Program-made: the position numbers and the translations under genes
Notes under the pieces: model-generated
Databases searched by the model: none
Told to the model about the DNA's origin: nothing
Seen by the model: the letters and a program-made list of their open reading frames with translations, nothing else
DNA from: Bondarzewia mesenterica
Taxonomy: Eukaryota; Basidiomycota; Agaricomycetes; Russulales; Bondarzewiaceae
Length of the DNA: 16,520 bases
Assembly: GCA_004802705.1 (NCBI GenBank)
Contig: SGPL01000656.1
Coordinates: forward strand, 1 to 16,520
Direction: 5' to 3'
Part shown: positions 9,604 through 16,520 of the stretch, one piece after another
Position numbering within the stretch: the stretch's first letter is position 1
How the letters are laid out: each line of letters begins with the position of its first letter

Positions 9604-10700
9604 TTGGGAGTTTCAGTCGAATGTTCACCCAAGATGGCACATCTGTTACCTTAAAAGGGCCATATTGATGAGAAGCCAATTTCATCGAGGGATGTATAGT
9701 GGTAAGGTTCTTTGCTTCTAGCCACACTTTATCCCCCTTCTTGTACTCTCTGCTCTTTTTTGGTCCCTTTCGTGCTATAACTTATGCTGCTAGGTTGTGA
9801 GATGCGATGGTGTCCTTCTGGATCCCTTCTAGTCACTTCAGCCTCTGAAAAACTGAAGGAACCATAGCATCTTCTAATACTTCTAGTAATGCTTGTGGTA
9901 TATATCCCATGATTAGCTCGAATGGAGGTTTTTTTGTCGATGAATGGGCAGTCGAGTTGTAAGCAAACTCAGTGAACAGTAGTAATTCTGCCCAATCATC
10001 ACTTTAAAAATTGCAGAAGATGCGCAAAAATTGCTCCAGTGATTGATTTGTCCATTCAGTTTGTCCATCTGACTGTGGATGGTAGGCCGTAGACATAGCC
10101 TATTTTATCCTGAGTTTTGTACAAAGTTCCCTTATAATCTTTGAGGCATACTGTGGGCCCCGATTTGATATCACCCTTCTAGGTAGGCCACAATATCTTC
10201 AGACATGGTTGTAGTAGAGGTCTGCCATCTCTCCTACTGTTATTGCCTTGTGGCAAGGTACACAGACTACTCCTTTTGATATATCATGATCTACAAAGAT
10301 AGCTATCGAGTCAAATCCTTTTAACTGTAAAAGATCCGTGATAAAGTCCGTAGAGACTACTTGGAAAGAGAGAGTGTGTACATCAGCTTCAATGGGAATA
10401 AGGGGTATTTCAGGTCGATTTGGTTGATTCTTTAATGCTTGGCACGTAGAATAACATTCGATGTATTCTTTTATGAATACTGTCATTCTTGGCCACCAAA
10501 ATTCCCAGTGCACATGTTCTACCATTTTTCATTCACCTGAGTGTCCCATGGCAGGTGGATTATGACATTGTCATACAATTTCTCATCGAAGTTCTTGGTC
10601 TTTGGAGACATAGATACGTCCTTAGAATAGGATTAAGCTATCTTCTACATTCTATTCTTCTATCCCTCTCATCATCGACCTTGGCCTTGCTTTCTTTATG
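9590..10700 (-). pseudogene. Pol integrase domain (broken)
   Basis: The integrase would insert the cDNA. The N-terminal zinc-binding HHCC domain starts with QCHNPPAMGHSGE (His at 10562-10564) and continues as VHWEFWWPRMTVFIKEYIE to ECYSTCQALKNQP. Spacing suggests the first zinc Cys is now Tyr (TGT to TAT). The catalytic core has VVSTDFITD (Asp at 10346-10348), RVISNRGPQYAS (Asn at 10163-10165, where Asp is expected) and [15 protein letters not shown] (Glu at 10055-10057). The second-to-third spacing of 35 residues is exactly that of retroviral-type integrases. Further on are FAYNSTAHSSTKKPPFEL and the GPF segment (HQYGPFKVTD) before the chromodomain. Stops replace expected Arg, Gln or Trp codons at several sites. 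With the middle Asp gone the enzyme would be dead. Confidence 0.9.
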
Positions 10701-10849
10701 AGCTCCAAGGCCAAGACAATTTCATCATTCATGTCTCTTGAACTATAAATGTAGTCCTTTAGGGGTTCTTCTATCGTGTCATCTTCTATTGTGAGCATTT
10801 TAGCGAATAGGGTTTGGCTGAGAAGGATTCATTCTTTATTGTTATTCTT

Positions 10850-11380
10850 TTCATTGTTCAAGTCTGGTCGACGAGATAGACCATCCGGCACACACTTTGT
10901 TCCCTTTATATGGTATATTTCAAAGTTGAAGTGGATTAGAAACAGTGCTCATCATGCTTGTCTCCAGTTTAGCTTTCTGATATTTTTGTAAAATGTCAAG
11001 TTTTTGTGATCGGAGTGGACCTCGATGGTGTATTCTGACCCTTCCAAAAAGTGTCACCATGCTTCAAAGGCACAAATGATCACTAGTAATTCTCAGTCAT
11101 ATACATCGTAGTTTCATTCTGCAGGGGAGAATCCCTTTGAAAGGTAAGCATATGGGTGTCACTGTCCATCCTTGCCCTTTTGCAATAGAATTCCCCTCAT
11201 CACCATGAGCAATGCATCGGTGTCAACTCCAAATAGTTTCGTGGTGTCTAGTTGGACTAGCACTAGAATGGATGTAAAGGCCTTCTTTAGTGCATCAAAG
11301 GCTATCTGCTGTGGTTCATTCCAATGCCATTTGATGTCCTTTTTTGTGAAGTCATGCAGGGGTTGCACCAACTGAGCATA
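10850..11380 (-). pseudogene. Pol RNase H domain (broken)
   Basis: This domain degrades the RNA strand during reverse transcription. The connection from RT reads LVQPLHDFTKKDIKW and QQIAFDALKKAF. The first active-site Asp lies in FGVDTDALLM (family consensus close to ETDAS). Next comes GQ-stop-HPYAYLSKGFSPAE, then a stop, then NYDVYD-stop-ELLVI, which keeps the Glu. HSDHKNL keeps the third Asp, and CVPDGLSRRPD (about 10865-10900) the fourth, where ADALSRR is usual. The four stops in the YLSKGF to FEAW region fit one TGG-to-TGA and three CGA-to-TGA changes. The frame is the same as in RT and integrase, so pol from RT to integrase is one indel-free reading frame. Confidence 0.88.
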
Positions 11381-12355
11381 TCCCTTTATGAATCAGTGAT
11401 AGAAGTTTCTGAAGCCTAAAAATGAGCGTACATTTTTAACCCTTTATAGTGCGGGCCAGTTAGACAGCCCCTCAATCTTAACTGGGTCCATTTCTAGCCT
11501 ATCATAGGAGATGATGAAGCCTAAGTAATCCACTGTGTCGACCTTGAATGTACATTTCTCTGGTTTGAGGAACAAGTCATTTTCTGCAAGTCGACGGAGT
11601 ACTTTATTTATAAGTTCACAGTGCCTTTTCATGTAGACTATTGCTATGAGGATGTCATCCATGTAGATGATCACTTAACTCGTTGCAATGAGGTCCTTAA
11701 ATAGCTTGTTCATCATTGTTTGAAAAGTTGCCAGTGAGTTGATTAGACCAAAGAACATGACCATTAGTTTGAATAGGCCTCGATTAGTGAGAAATGCTGC
11801 TTTTTCTTGGTCGTGTTCTTTGATGTGGATGTTATTGTATCCCCAGTGGACATCCATCTTAGTGAAGATGTGTTTGTCCTTCAGACCCTCTATGATGTCC
11901 GAGCTTAATGGAAGAGGGTACTAGTTCTTGATGATGTGCTCGTTTAGCTTTCGGTAATCCTGTACTGGCCAAAGCTTTCCATCTTTCTTTTTGACAAAGA
12001 AGAATGGTGAGGCATAGGGAGATTTGAACGTCTTTATTATTCCTCTTCGCAAATGTTCCTTTAGGAATCTGTCGAGTTCCCCTTGCTCATCCCTTGAAAG
12101 GGGGATTATTTTTGTGAAAATTCCATGAGGTGCACCAGGTTTCAACTCAATTTTATGGTCCCATATACAAGGGGGTGGGAATCGTTGGGATGCCTCTTCT
12201 TTGAACACTCGTCGGTGTGCTAAGTAGTGAGCAGGGATAAATTCTTCAATTGATTTCTTTATTTTGTTCTTCCCTGCTTCTTTTGCTAACTTCTGTGAGA
12301 TGGACACTGCTTTTATCTTTTCTTGTCTATCGCACTGGCTAAGGAGTTTCTAAAG
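11381..12355 (-). pseudogene. Pol reverse transcriptase domain (broken)
   Basis: This is the chromovirus reverse transcriptase. The N-terminal part reads FPPPCIWDHKIELKPG, then LRRGIIKTFKSPYASPFFFV, KKKDGKLWPVQDYRKLNEH (Trp where Arg is usual), then IIKN-stop-YPLPL, then FTKMDVHWGYNNIHIKE with the first catalytic Asp. NRGLFKLMVMFFGLINSLATF and VIIYMDDILIA (YMDD at 11654-11665) complete the palm, followed by LFLKPEKCTF, VDYLGFIIS, WPAL-stop-RVKNVRSFLGF and NFYH-stop-FIKGY. The catalytic Asp residues are intact. Stops replace Gln at WPAL-Q and FYH-Q, by comparison with the family. The start is not fixed: the open frame upstream reads QEKIKA and differs from the protease frame, so a frameshift lies near 12345-12360. 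Confidence 0.93.
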
Positions 12356-12428
12356 AACTTGCTTGTATTCCCAATTGCACTTTTAACATCACTATGGGCA
12401 GTTTTGGAAATGAACCTTTTTTATTTCA

Positions 12429-12779
12429 CCAGTCAATGGTGGGGTTATGGGTGCGTGACCAAGGCAGACCAAGAATAATCTCATCATCCTCAATATCAGA
12501 CACATACAGCTCAGTAGTTTCGACATGTTCTTCAATTTACATTTTGAGAGTTACAAATTCCTTGATTTGCCCCAAGATGTTTTCCGTATTGTCAACATTG
12601 TGAATCTTGAATTCTCGACGCAGCTTGGTGGTTTGCAAGTCATGTTTTTCTATGACCTTCTAGTGAATAAACCTTCTTGTTGCCCCACTGTCTATTATTG
12701 CTTCTGTTTTGACGCTTTGGCCATTCTGAGAGATCCAAATAATAATTTTTAATTGTTCACTTTTTGTAGATTTTACAAA
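12429..12779 (-). pseudogene. Pol aspartic protease domain (broken)
   Basis: A retropepsin that would cut the Gag-Pol polyprotein. The active-site motif is AIIDSGATRRFI, with the Asp codon at 12690-12692. The second conserved motif is DEIILGLPWSRTHNPTIDW (ending at 12429), which includes the usual ILG flap-side sequence. Between them are RREFKIHNVDN and GQIKEFVTLKM. Two in-frame stops (after RRFIH and KM) fit single transitions from Gln codons. The domain reads in the N-terminal Gag frame and not in the frame of Gag's zinc knuckle, so indels or a programmed shift separate them. The length of about 117 residues is normal for the family. Confidence 0.85.
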
Positions 12780-12799
12780 TATGGAGTTGTCATAACAGC

Positions 12800-14338
12800 C
12801 CTTCATCCAGAGCCACATCGTAAACTCTGGACTCATCAAAAATCCTCCTCTTTTCCTTCTTCATCACTAGAAGCTGCCAGGGCCTCTCGTTTCTCCACCG
12901 AGAGCTTTCTAATGACCTTTCATAGTTTGTCCATGGTTATCTTCTCCTCATTGCTTCCTTTCCCTTCTGTTGTAGCCCTAGCACGGGCATCCTTCTGTGG
13001 GCACTCCCTAGAGCAGTGTCCTGTTTTACTACATCTAAAATAGCATCCATCTCTTATGTATCATTCCTTGTCTTCATTTGAAAGGGTGTTAGTGGCATGA
13101 ATGCATCCTCTTCCTTTCCCTCTATCAACATCCATGGCATCAGGGTCACGGGCTTTTTGGGCCTTGGGTCTCTAGTCCAGTTGAGACCCATGCTTAGCCT
13201 GCCTAAAAAGGACTGCAGCTTGTGCCATTAGTTGTCTACTCGAGCAGCTGTTTGTACCAGTCTGCTATTAAGGTAGGCAAGGGGTCCATCCTGTATACTT
13301 CTTTGACAATTAATAGGTTGAGTGCTTTTATGAAGTACTCAATCAATGCCGCATCCTCTTTAATTCCTGACTCCGAGGCAATGTTTCTGAAGTTGGCAAT
13401 GAAATTATCCACTGTCTGCTTCCCCTGCCTGATTTAGTCCAGCTTTATCCTAGCATTTGCTGCAATATTAGCATTGCTGAACTGGGCTACAAAGGCATCC
13501 TTGAATGTCTTCCATAGCTCATAATTATTGACCCTTTCATATTCTTCAATCTGTAGGTGTTTCCATGTTTCTGCTGTTTCACCTTCAAGATACGAGAGTG
13601 TAAAGAGAACTTTATGCTGTTCATCTAATGCCCCAACATCATCCTAGAATTCTTTGGGCTTCGCCCTGAAGTATATTTTGCACTCCAAGAGGAACAGCCT
13701 CGAGTTCTCCCTTTTGTCATCGAATGGAGTTAGTGTCTTTACTTTAGGACCTGACTTGTTGGATAATGATGCAGTGGACATGCTGTGTAATGGAGGTAGA
13801 GGTAGTAGTGGTGGTGGGTTAGATGAGAGTGGGTTTGGTGTCTGGGGTTATAGATGATTCAGTAGAGGGTTTATTTGGCTGGGTGGCGGTAATAGTGCCA
13901 GTAGACCTTTGCTTATTTCAGGCGATGGGGCAGAGTCTACATTTGTTGGATTGTTCTAGAGTTCTTAGTGGATACTCCTTTGTGGAGCAAGTATCAGTGG
14001 GCTGCTGAGTCTAGAGGACCCTGGTGGTACGTTCCTTCAGTTTTCTGCGTGAAGTGCTACTGAAGATGCAAGGGTTTCTCCTTAGATTTCTACTGGTAGT
14101 GGGTCTCCTATTTTCTTGAATATCCAAGAACATTGCTGAGTATCATAGTAGATGGGGAAGATAGGTTTTTTTCCATCTTTGTGGGTGTCAGGGTTTGTTC
14201 GAGAGAGATAGCTTCTTAAGGATGAGCTGTATCTTCCTCCTGAGAGGATATCAACCCCATCTAGTAGCGCGCTCCTAAAAGCTATGGTGAACTACAGGTG
14301 CTTGCGCTGTCTACACTGATGAAGTTACTATCTGCCAT
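12800..14338 (-). pseudogene. Gag structural polyprotein (broken)
   Basis: Gag would form the virus-like particle. The capsid-like region (13240-13740) reads LTPFDDKRENSRLFLLECK, VLFTLSYLEGETAETWKHL, LWKTFKDAFVAQFSN and IRQGKQTVDNFIANFRNIA, the standard retrotrans_gag order, ending at DWYKQ. TAG and TAA replace expected Gln codons before DDVGALDE and before IRQGK. Two small frame slips lie between 13215 and 13250. Downstream, the signature DAMDVDRGKGRGC leads to a zinc knuckle CYFRCSKTGHCSREC (about 13001-13045) with one residue extra in the first loop. The N-terminus is uncertain: an ATG at 13779-13781 (MSTASLSNKSG) suits the capsid frame, but a Pro-rich open stretch precedes it, and another ATG at 14336-14338 (MADSNFISVDSAST) could be the true start in another frame. 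The end is taken at the tandem TGA codons following EEGKEEDF. Confidence 0.85.
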
Positions 14339-14482
14339 CACTCCAGTGCTCTTTGGTGCTTCTCCGAAGATTAGCTACCTTGGAATTTCTACTGCTTGGA
14401 TTTATTAGGCCCTCAAGTGCAGTGGGACAGATCGATAATCTGCTATTCGAGTTTCAGTTCATTTGAGAGAGCTTGATGTAGT
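14339..14482 (-). other. 5' leader of the chromovirus
   Basis: About 144 bases separate the 5' LTR from the most upstream Gag ATG candidate (14338). On the minus strand it begins ACTAC followed by ATCAAGCT, the primer-binding candidate. No TGG-initiated tRNA complement is seen at the usual position. Otherwise nothing is recognised. Confidence 0.5.
14470..14477 (-). promoter_or_regulatory. Candidate self-priming primer-binding site
   Basis: Five bases after the 5' LTR the minus strand reads ATCAAGCT. Its exact complement AGCTTGAT lies inside the LTR on the minus strand (14674-14681), 25 bases downstream of the TATA block, about where the mRNA should start. Tf1/sushi chromoviruses prime with the 5' end of their own mRNA folded onto such a site. 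The match is only 8 nt, against 11 in Tf1, and is offset 5 nt from the LTR, so this is a suggestion. Confidence 0.4.
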
Positions 14483-14884
14483 TGTCAAGTCAGTCAGGTT
14501 TTTGTGGCTTTGCTTGTGTGCTAAGCCTAGTCGTGCCTTATTAGGGCTTTAAGAGGATTTTAGGACACTAGCTGCTGGCTAGGTCGAGCAAGATATGAAG
14601 TAGCAAAGGTAAGAACTTTAACCCTATATTCTATTACAGTAGTTCTATTGAGTTACAAAGATAGACGAAAGAGATCAAGCTGAGTAAGCACAAGTCTGGT
14701 CGCAGTATATATATAGCCCTGCTGCAGTGCATGGACTAGCTTACATAATTGTACAGGGCATGGGAGTGAAAGGGCTAGTAGAGGTAAAGTGGTTGCAGTT
14801 GGCCAGACTGCCTCATTGGGAAGGGTAATGTGATGCGTCCATAAAAGGAAAAGGAAAAGTTACATAATACTGTCATTCATGCCA
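14483..14884 (-). repeat. 5' LTR of the chromovirus
   Basis: This 402-bp LTR on the + strand begins TGTCAAGTC and ends ATGCCA. It pairs gaplessly with 7178-7579. For the minus-strand element this is the promoter-bearing 5' LTR. The TG...CA ends and identical lengths fix the boundaries to the base. Confidence 0.95.
14706..14715 (-). promoter_or_regulatory. TATA box in the 5' LTR
   Basis: TATATATATA, preceded on the minus strand by GGGC. It is conserved in the other LTR (7401-7410) although many flanking bases differ. It would direct minus-strand transcription starting near 14681 into gag. Confidence 0.6.
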
Positions 14885-14889
14885 AGCAC
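14885..14889. repeat. Target site duplication, right copy (AGCAC)
   Basis: AGCAC follows the terminal CA of the right LTR and matches AGCAT at 7173-7177 except for one C/T transition, completing the 5-bp duplication of the nested insertion. Confidence 0.8.
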
Positions 14890-15176
14890 ACTATCATGCA
14901 CAGAAATTGTTCCAAACATAATTCATCATTTGGTGTCAGGACACACAATATCCTTGAACATAGGATAATGTGAGAGTCTGAAAAACTGAAGATTCAATAA
15001 CAAGTTCATAATCAATTTCTGGGCATGAGCATGAAATGCTCCAGAATAGAAGATGATTAGATCCATAAAATGGATCCATTATACTAACAGCCGAGATAAA
15101 AAAAAAACAGAGATACCTAAAGGAAGTCTGACAAAAGACTGCATAGTAATACAAGACGCACCTACAAAGTCGACCA
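14890..15176 (+). other. Right flank; possible decayed LINE continuation
   Basis: If the LINE was intact when the chromovirus inserted, its reverse transcriptase should continue here. One frame gives MHRNCSKHNSSFGV (14893-14934), which loosely resembles the W-S-K-x-HNSSF segment that follows the catalytic box in agaric LINEs. The frame then loses all similarity. I see no thumb motif or 3' end, so continuation is only weakly supported. Confidence 0.3.
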
Positions 15177-16000
15177 TTGTATATCTCACCCTCCACCCCA
15201 TCAGCTTCTCTTTCCCTTCCATTTGTTTTTCTCATGTCTGAACCTTGGATTCTCATGCTGCCACCACCTACTAGTTATCTGCCCCCATATGCCATTCTGT
15301 CCTCAGCACTTATTGTAGGCACCAAACTTGGCATCATTACCTCAGAACCACCATCTCATTAGTTGATTGATACTACTCATACTGGTCAATCAGCATCCAT
15401 GTACATCTCTACCATGCTCTCCTCAGTCAAAGCGATGAACTTCCATGTTCTCACCTGGTTTCTATCTGATCTACCTCACGCCATTCGACTATTTTTCACC
15501 CTCACAGTTTTTCTTGCCCCCTTATCTTTTATTGTATTCTTGATCAGTGAGCTCCTCTACTGCGACGAACTGCATGGGATTTTTCTAGTGTGACGTGACT
15601 CTGAACCAGAACTTTTATGGGTGAATGCTTCACACCTGCCACTCAACAACTAGTTCATCCAGTTCATTCAGCAGCATCTCTCGAGTCTCTACTTTGCTGT
15701 TCGAGCTCAACTCGATTTTAGTTCGCATCATCGTGAGATCACACAGTGGATGAAGAAAGAGATGTTGCAGATAGCTTTGAGGGAAAAAAATGGTGGTTGG
15801 GTGGTATGAGAAGAGATGGGAAGGTATGTCCCATCAAAACTAGGACTCTCAGCGCTCTCTGATGATCTCATCGATCATCCAGATGAGCTGATCACTTAAA
15901 TCTGCAAGGTATCGCTTGTGTGCACAGATGCTCCAGGATCGATATCATCATCCTAATCAGCCAAAAGATCCTGTTTGGACATTTACCTGTACATCTCCCA
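15177..16000 (+). pseudogene. Degenerate protein-coding region of unknown family
   Basis: One frame is largely open from 15177 to about 15900 apart from stops at 15360, at 15591 (TGA before RDSEPELLWVN), within LPLNN-stop-FIQFIQ, after GGWVV (TGA before EEMGRYVPSKLG) and at ELIT-stop. Each stop is one transition from CAG, CAA or CGA. After a slip near 15900 another frame carries on as ARYRLCAQMLQDRYHHPNQ. The C-terminal half (15600-15960) looks like real protein: SSLYFAVRAQLDFSSHHREI, then WMKKEMLQIALREKNGG, then LSALSDDLIDHPDELIT. The N-terminal half is rich in Leu and Ile, as expected if Pro and Thr codons had mutated by C-to-T. A candidate ATG is at 15234 (MSEPWILMLPPP). I do not recognise the family; it could be a host gene, a captured gene or part of another transposon. 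Confidence 0.45.
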
Positions 16001-16520
16001 CACTCTTTCTCATCTTTTTTCTACTTGGACTCAGTATTGGCAATTTTTATTTATTTCTTCACTCGCTCGCTCGCTCATTTATTTCATGGGCATGCTCATC
16101 TTCCTCGCTCTTTACCTTTGCTTTCAGCACACCCTCTCCAGCCCCCTTATAAGAAGATATTGATGGAATCTCAACTTTCTCTTGTCCGTGCATGTCTCCT
16201 ACTCGTCATATACATGTGCACGAGTTTTTTTTTATTTTCTTACACATTGAACATACTTTTTTTAATTTCCTCCATTCTTTCCTAACTCAAGACTTTGTCT
16301 TGAGCTCATACTTGCCCTTCACCTTCATTCACTCTAGGCTACTGACTTTGTTGAATAAAAACCCCCCCACTCAGTAATTTTCTTTTGATTTCTTTCTTTT
16401 ACCACATGCTATTTGGCAGAGATTGATAAAATAGATATTTGGGTTGTCGCACAGAAATCTAGATTGAGGTCTGACAAGGTCAGGACTAATTGACCTGTGG
16501 ACTATAGGTGTGTAAAGACC
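16001..16520. other. Pyrimidine-rich low-complexity right edge
   Basis: The + strand is rich in T and C, with a short CGCT tandem (about 16063-16076) and a run of C after AATAAAAA near 16355-16370. Open frames here are Leu/Phe/Ser low complexity. No RNA gene, motif or repeat boundary is recognised. Confidence 0.5.

Larger units (their letters stand above)
7178..14884 (-). mobile_element. Ty3/gypsy chromovirus nested in the LINE
   Basis: A 7707-bp LTR retrotransposon on the minus strand, with two 402-bp LTRs (TG...CA ends) and a 5-bp target duplication. Domain order in its own direction is Gag with zinc knuckle, protease (DSGAT), reverse transcriptase (YMDD), RNase H, integrase (HHCC, then D-x60-N-x35-E), chromodomain, a third ORF with a CCHC knuckle, polypurine tract and 3' LTR. 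RT before integrase plus a C-terminal chromodomain place it among chromoviruses (Tf1/sushi type). Its length exceeds the usual 5-6 kb of fungal chromoviruses mainly because of the roughly 1.5-kb third ORF. It carries many in-frame stops, at least four frameshifts and catalytic substitutions, so it is not autonomous. Confidence 0.93.

Noticed and set aside
10489..13437. Several + strand open frames of 60-130 codons across pol and gag
   Set aside because: The minus strand carries continuous RT, RNase H, integrase and Gag motifs here. The + frames have biased compositions and no motifs.
7621..14338. A reassigned genetic code reading TAA/TAG as Gln
   Set aside because: TGA also appears in frame where Arg or Trp is expected, the enzymes carry catalytic substitutions and frameshifts, and the LTRs show the same transition bias without coding constraint. 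Mutational decay explains all of it.
14936..15256. Minus-strand open frame of 106 codons with aromatic and Cys-rich segments
   Set aside because: No recognisable motif; it overlaps the + strand pseudogene start and its composition follows from the pyrimidine-rich + strand.
15916..16377. Overlapping hydrophobic open frames suggesting membrane proteins
   Set aside because: Three frames at once are open because the DNA is T/C-rich; the hydrophobic character follows from composition. Only the start (to about 16000) is kept as the tail of the unknown pseudogene.
1..16520. CRISPR arrays, tRNA or rRNA genes, bacterial-type operons
   Set aside because: No regularly spaced repeats, no cloverleaf-like sequence noticed by eye, and no ribosome-binding-site-spaced gene series. 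The content is eukaryotic transposon DNA.

Overview
The window looks like a repeat-rich, gene-poor stretch of a filamentous fungal genome, most likely an agaricomycete basidiomycete. Three things suggest this: a Tad1-like LINE of the type common in mushroom genomes, a Ty3/gypsy chromovirus whose Gag carries the fungal AMDVD signature, and a remnant resembling the fungal-specific FunK1 protein kinase family. No intact host gene is visible. Every recognisable coding region is broken by stops or frameshifts. This identification rests on motifs read by eye; no database search was run.

Layout. Positions 1-1140 are AT-rich or pyrimidine-rich with no recognisable gene and one short TGTGAC-type degenerate repeat. 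Positions 1143-1592 hold a FunK1-like kinase fragment that ends in AT-rich DNA, and 1593-3040 is AT-rich sequence without genes. A LINE on the + strand runs from about 3040 to 7177: a Gag-like ORF1 with zinc knuckles, then an ORF2 with endonuclease and reverse transcriptase. Its reverse transcriptase is interrupted by a nested LTR retrotransposon at 7178-14884, on the minus strand. That element has two 402-bp LTRs and a 5-bp target duplication (AGCAT/AGCAC). In its own direction it reads 5' LTR, gag, protease, RT, RNase H, integrase, chromodomain, a third ORF, polypurine tract, 3' LTR. Right of it, a degenerate coding region of unknown identity (about 15177-16000, + strand) is followed by low-complexity DNA to the window end.

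How the parts relate. The LINE came first and the chromovirus inserted into it. Both were then degraded by a process that makes almost only C-to-T/G-to-A changes. The two LTRs differ at about 42 sites by hand count, of which 41 are transitions. In-frame stops sit where Gln, Arg or Trp codons are expected, and several catalytic residues are changed by single transitions. This is the pattern of RIP-like or methylation-linked cytosine deamination.

The most unusual item is a roughly 500-codon open frame between pol and the 3' LTR. It encodes a Pro/Thr-rich start, a charged coiled-coil-like segment and a CCHC zinc knuckle, so it resembles a second Gag-like protein in the position where other retroelements carry env. 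A second point of interest is an 8-nt match between the presumed mRNA 5' end and the primer-binding region, suggesting Tf1/sushi-type self-priming.
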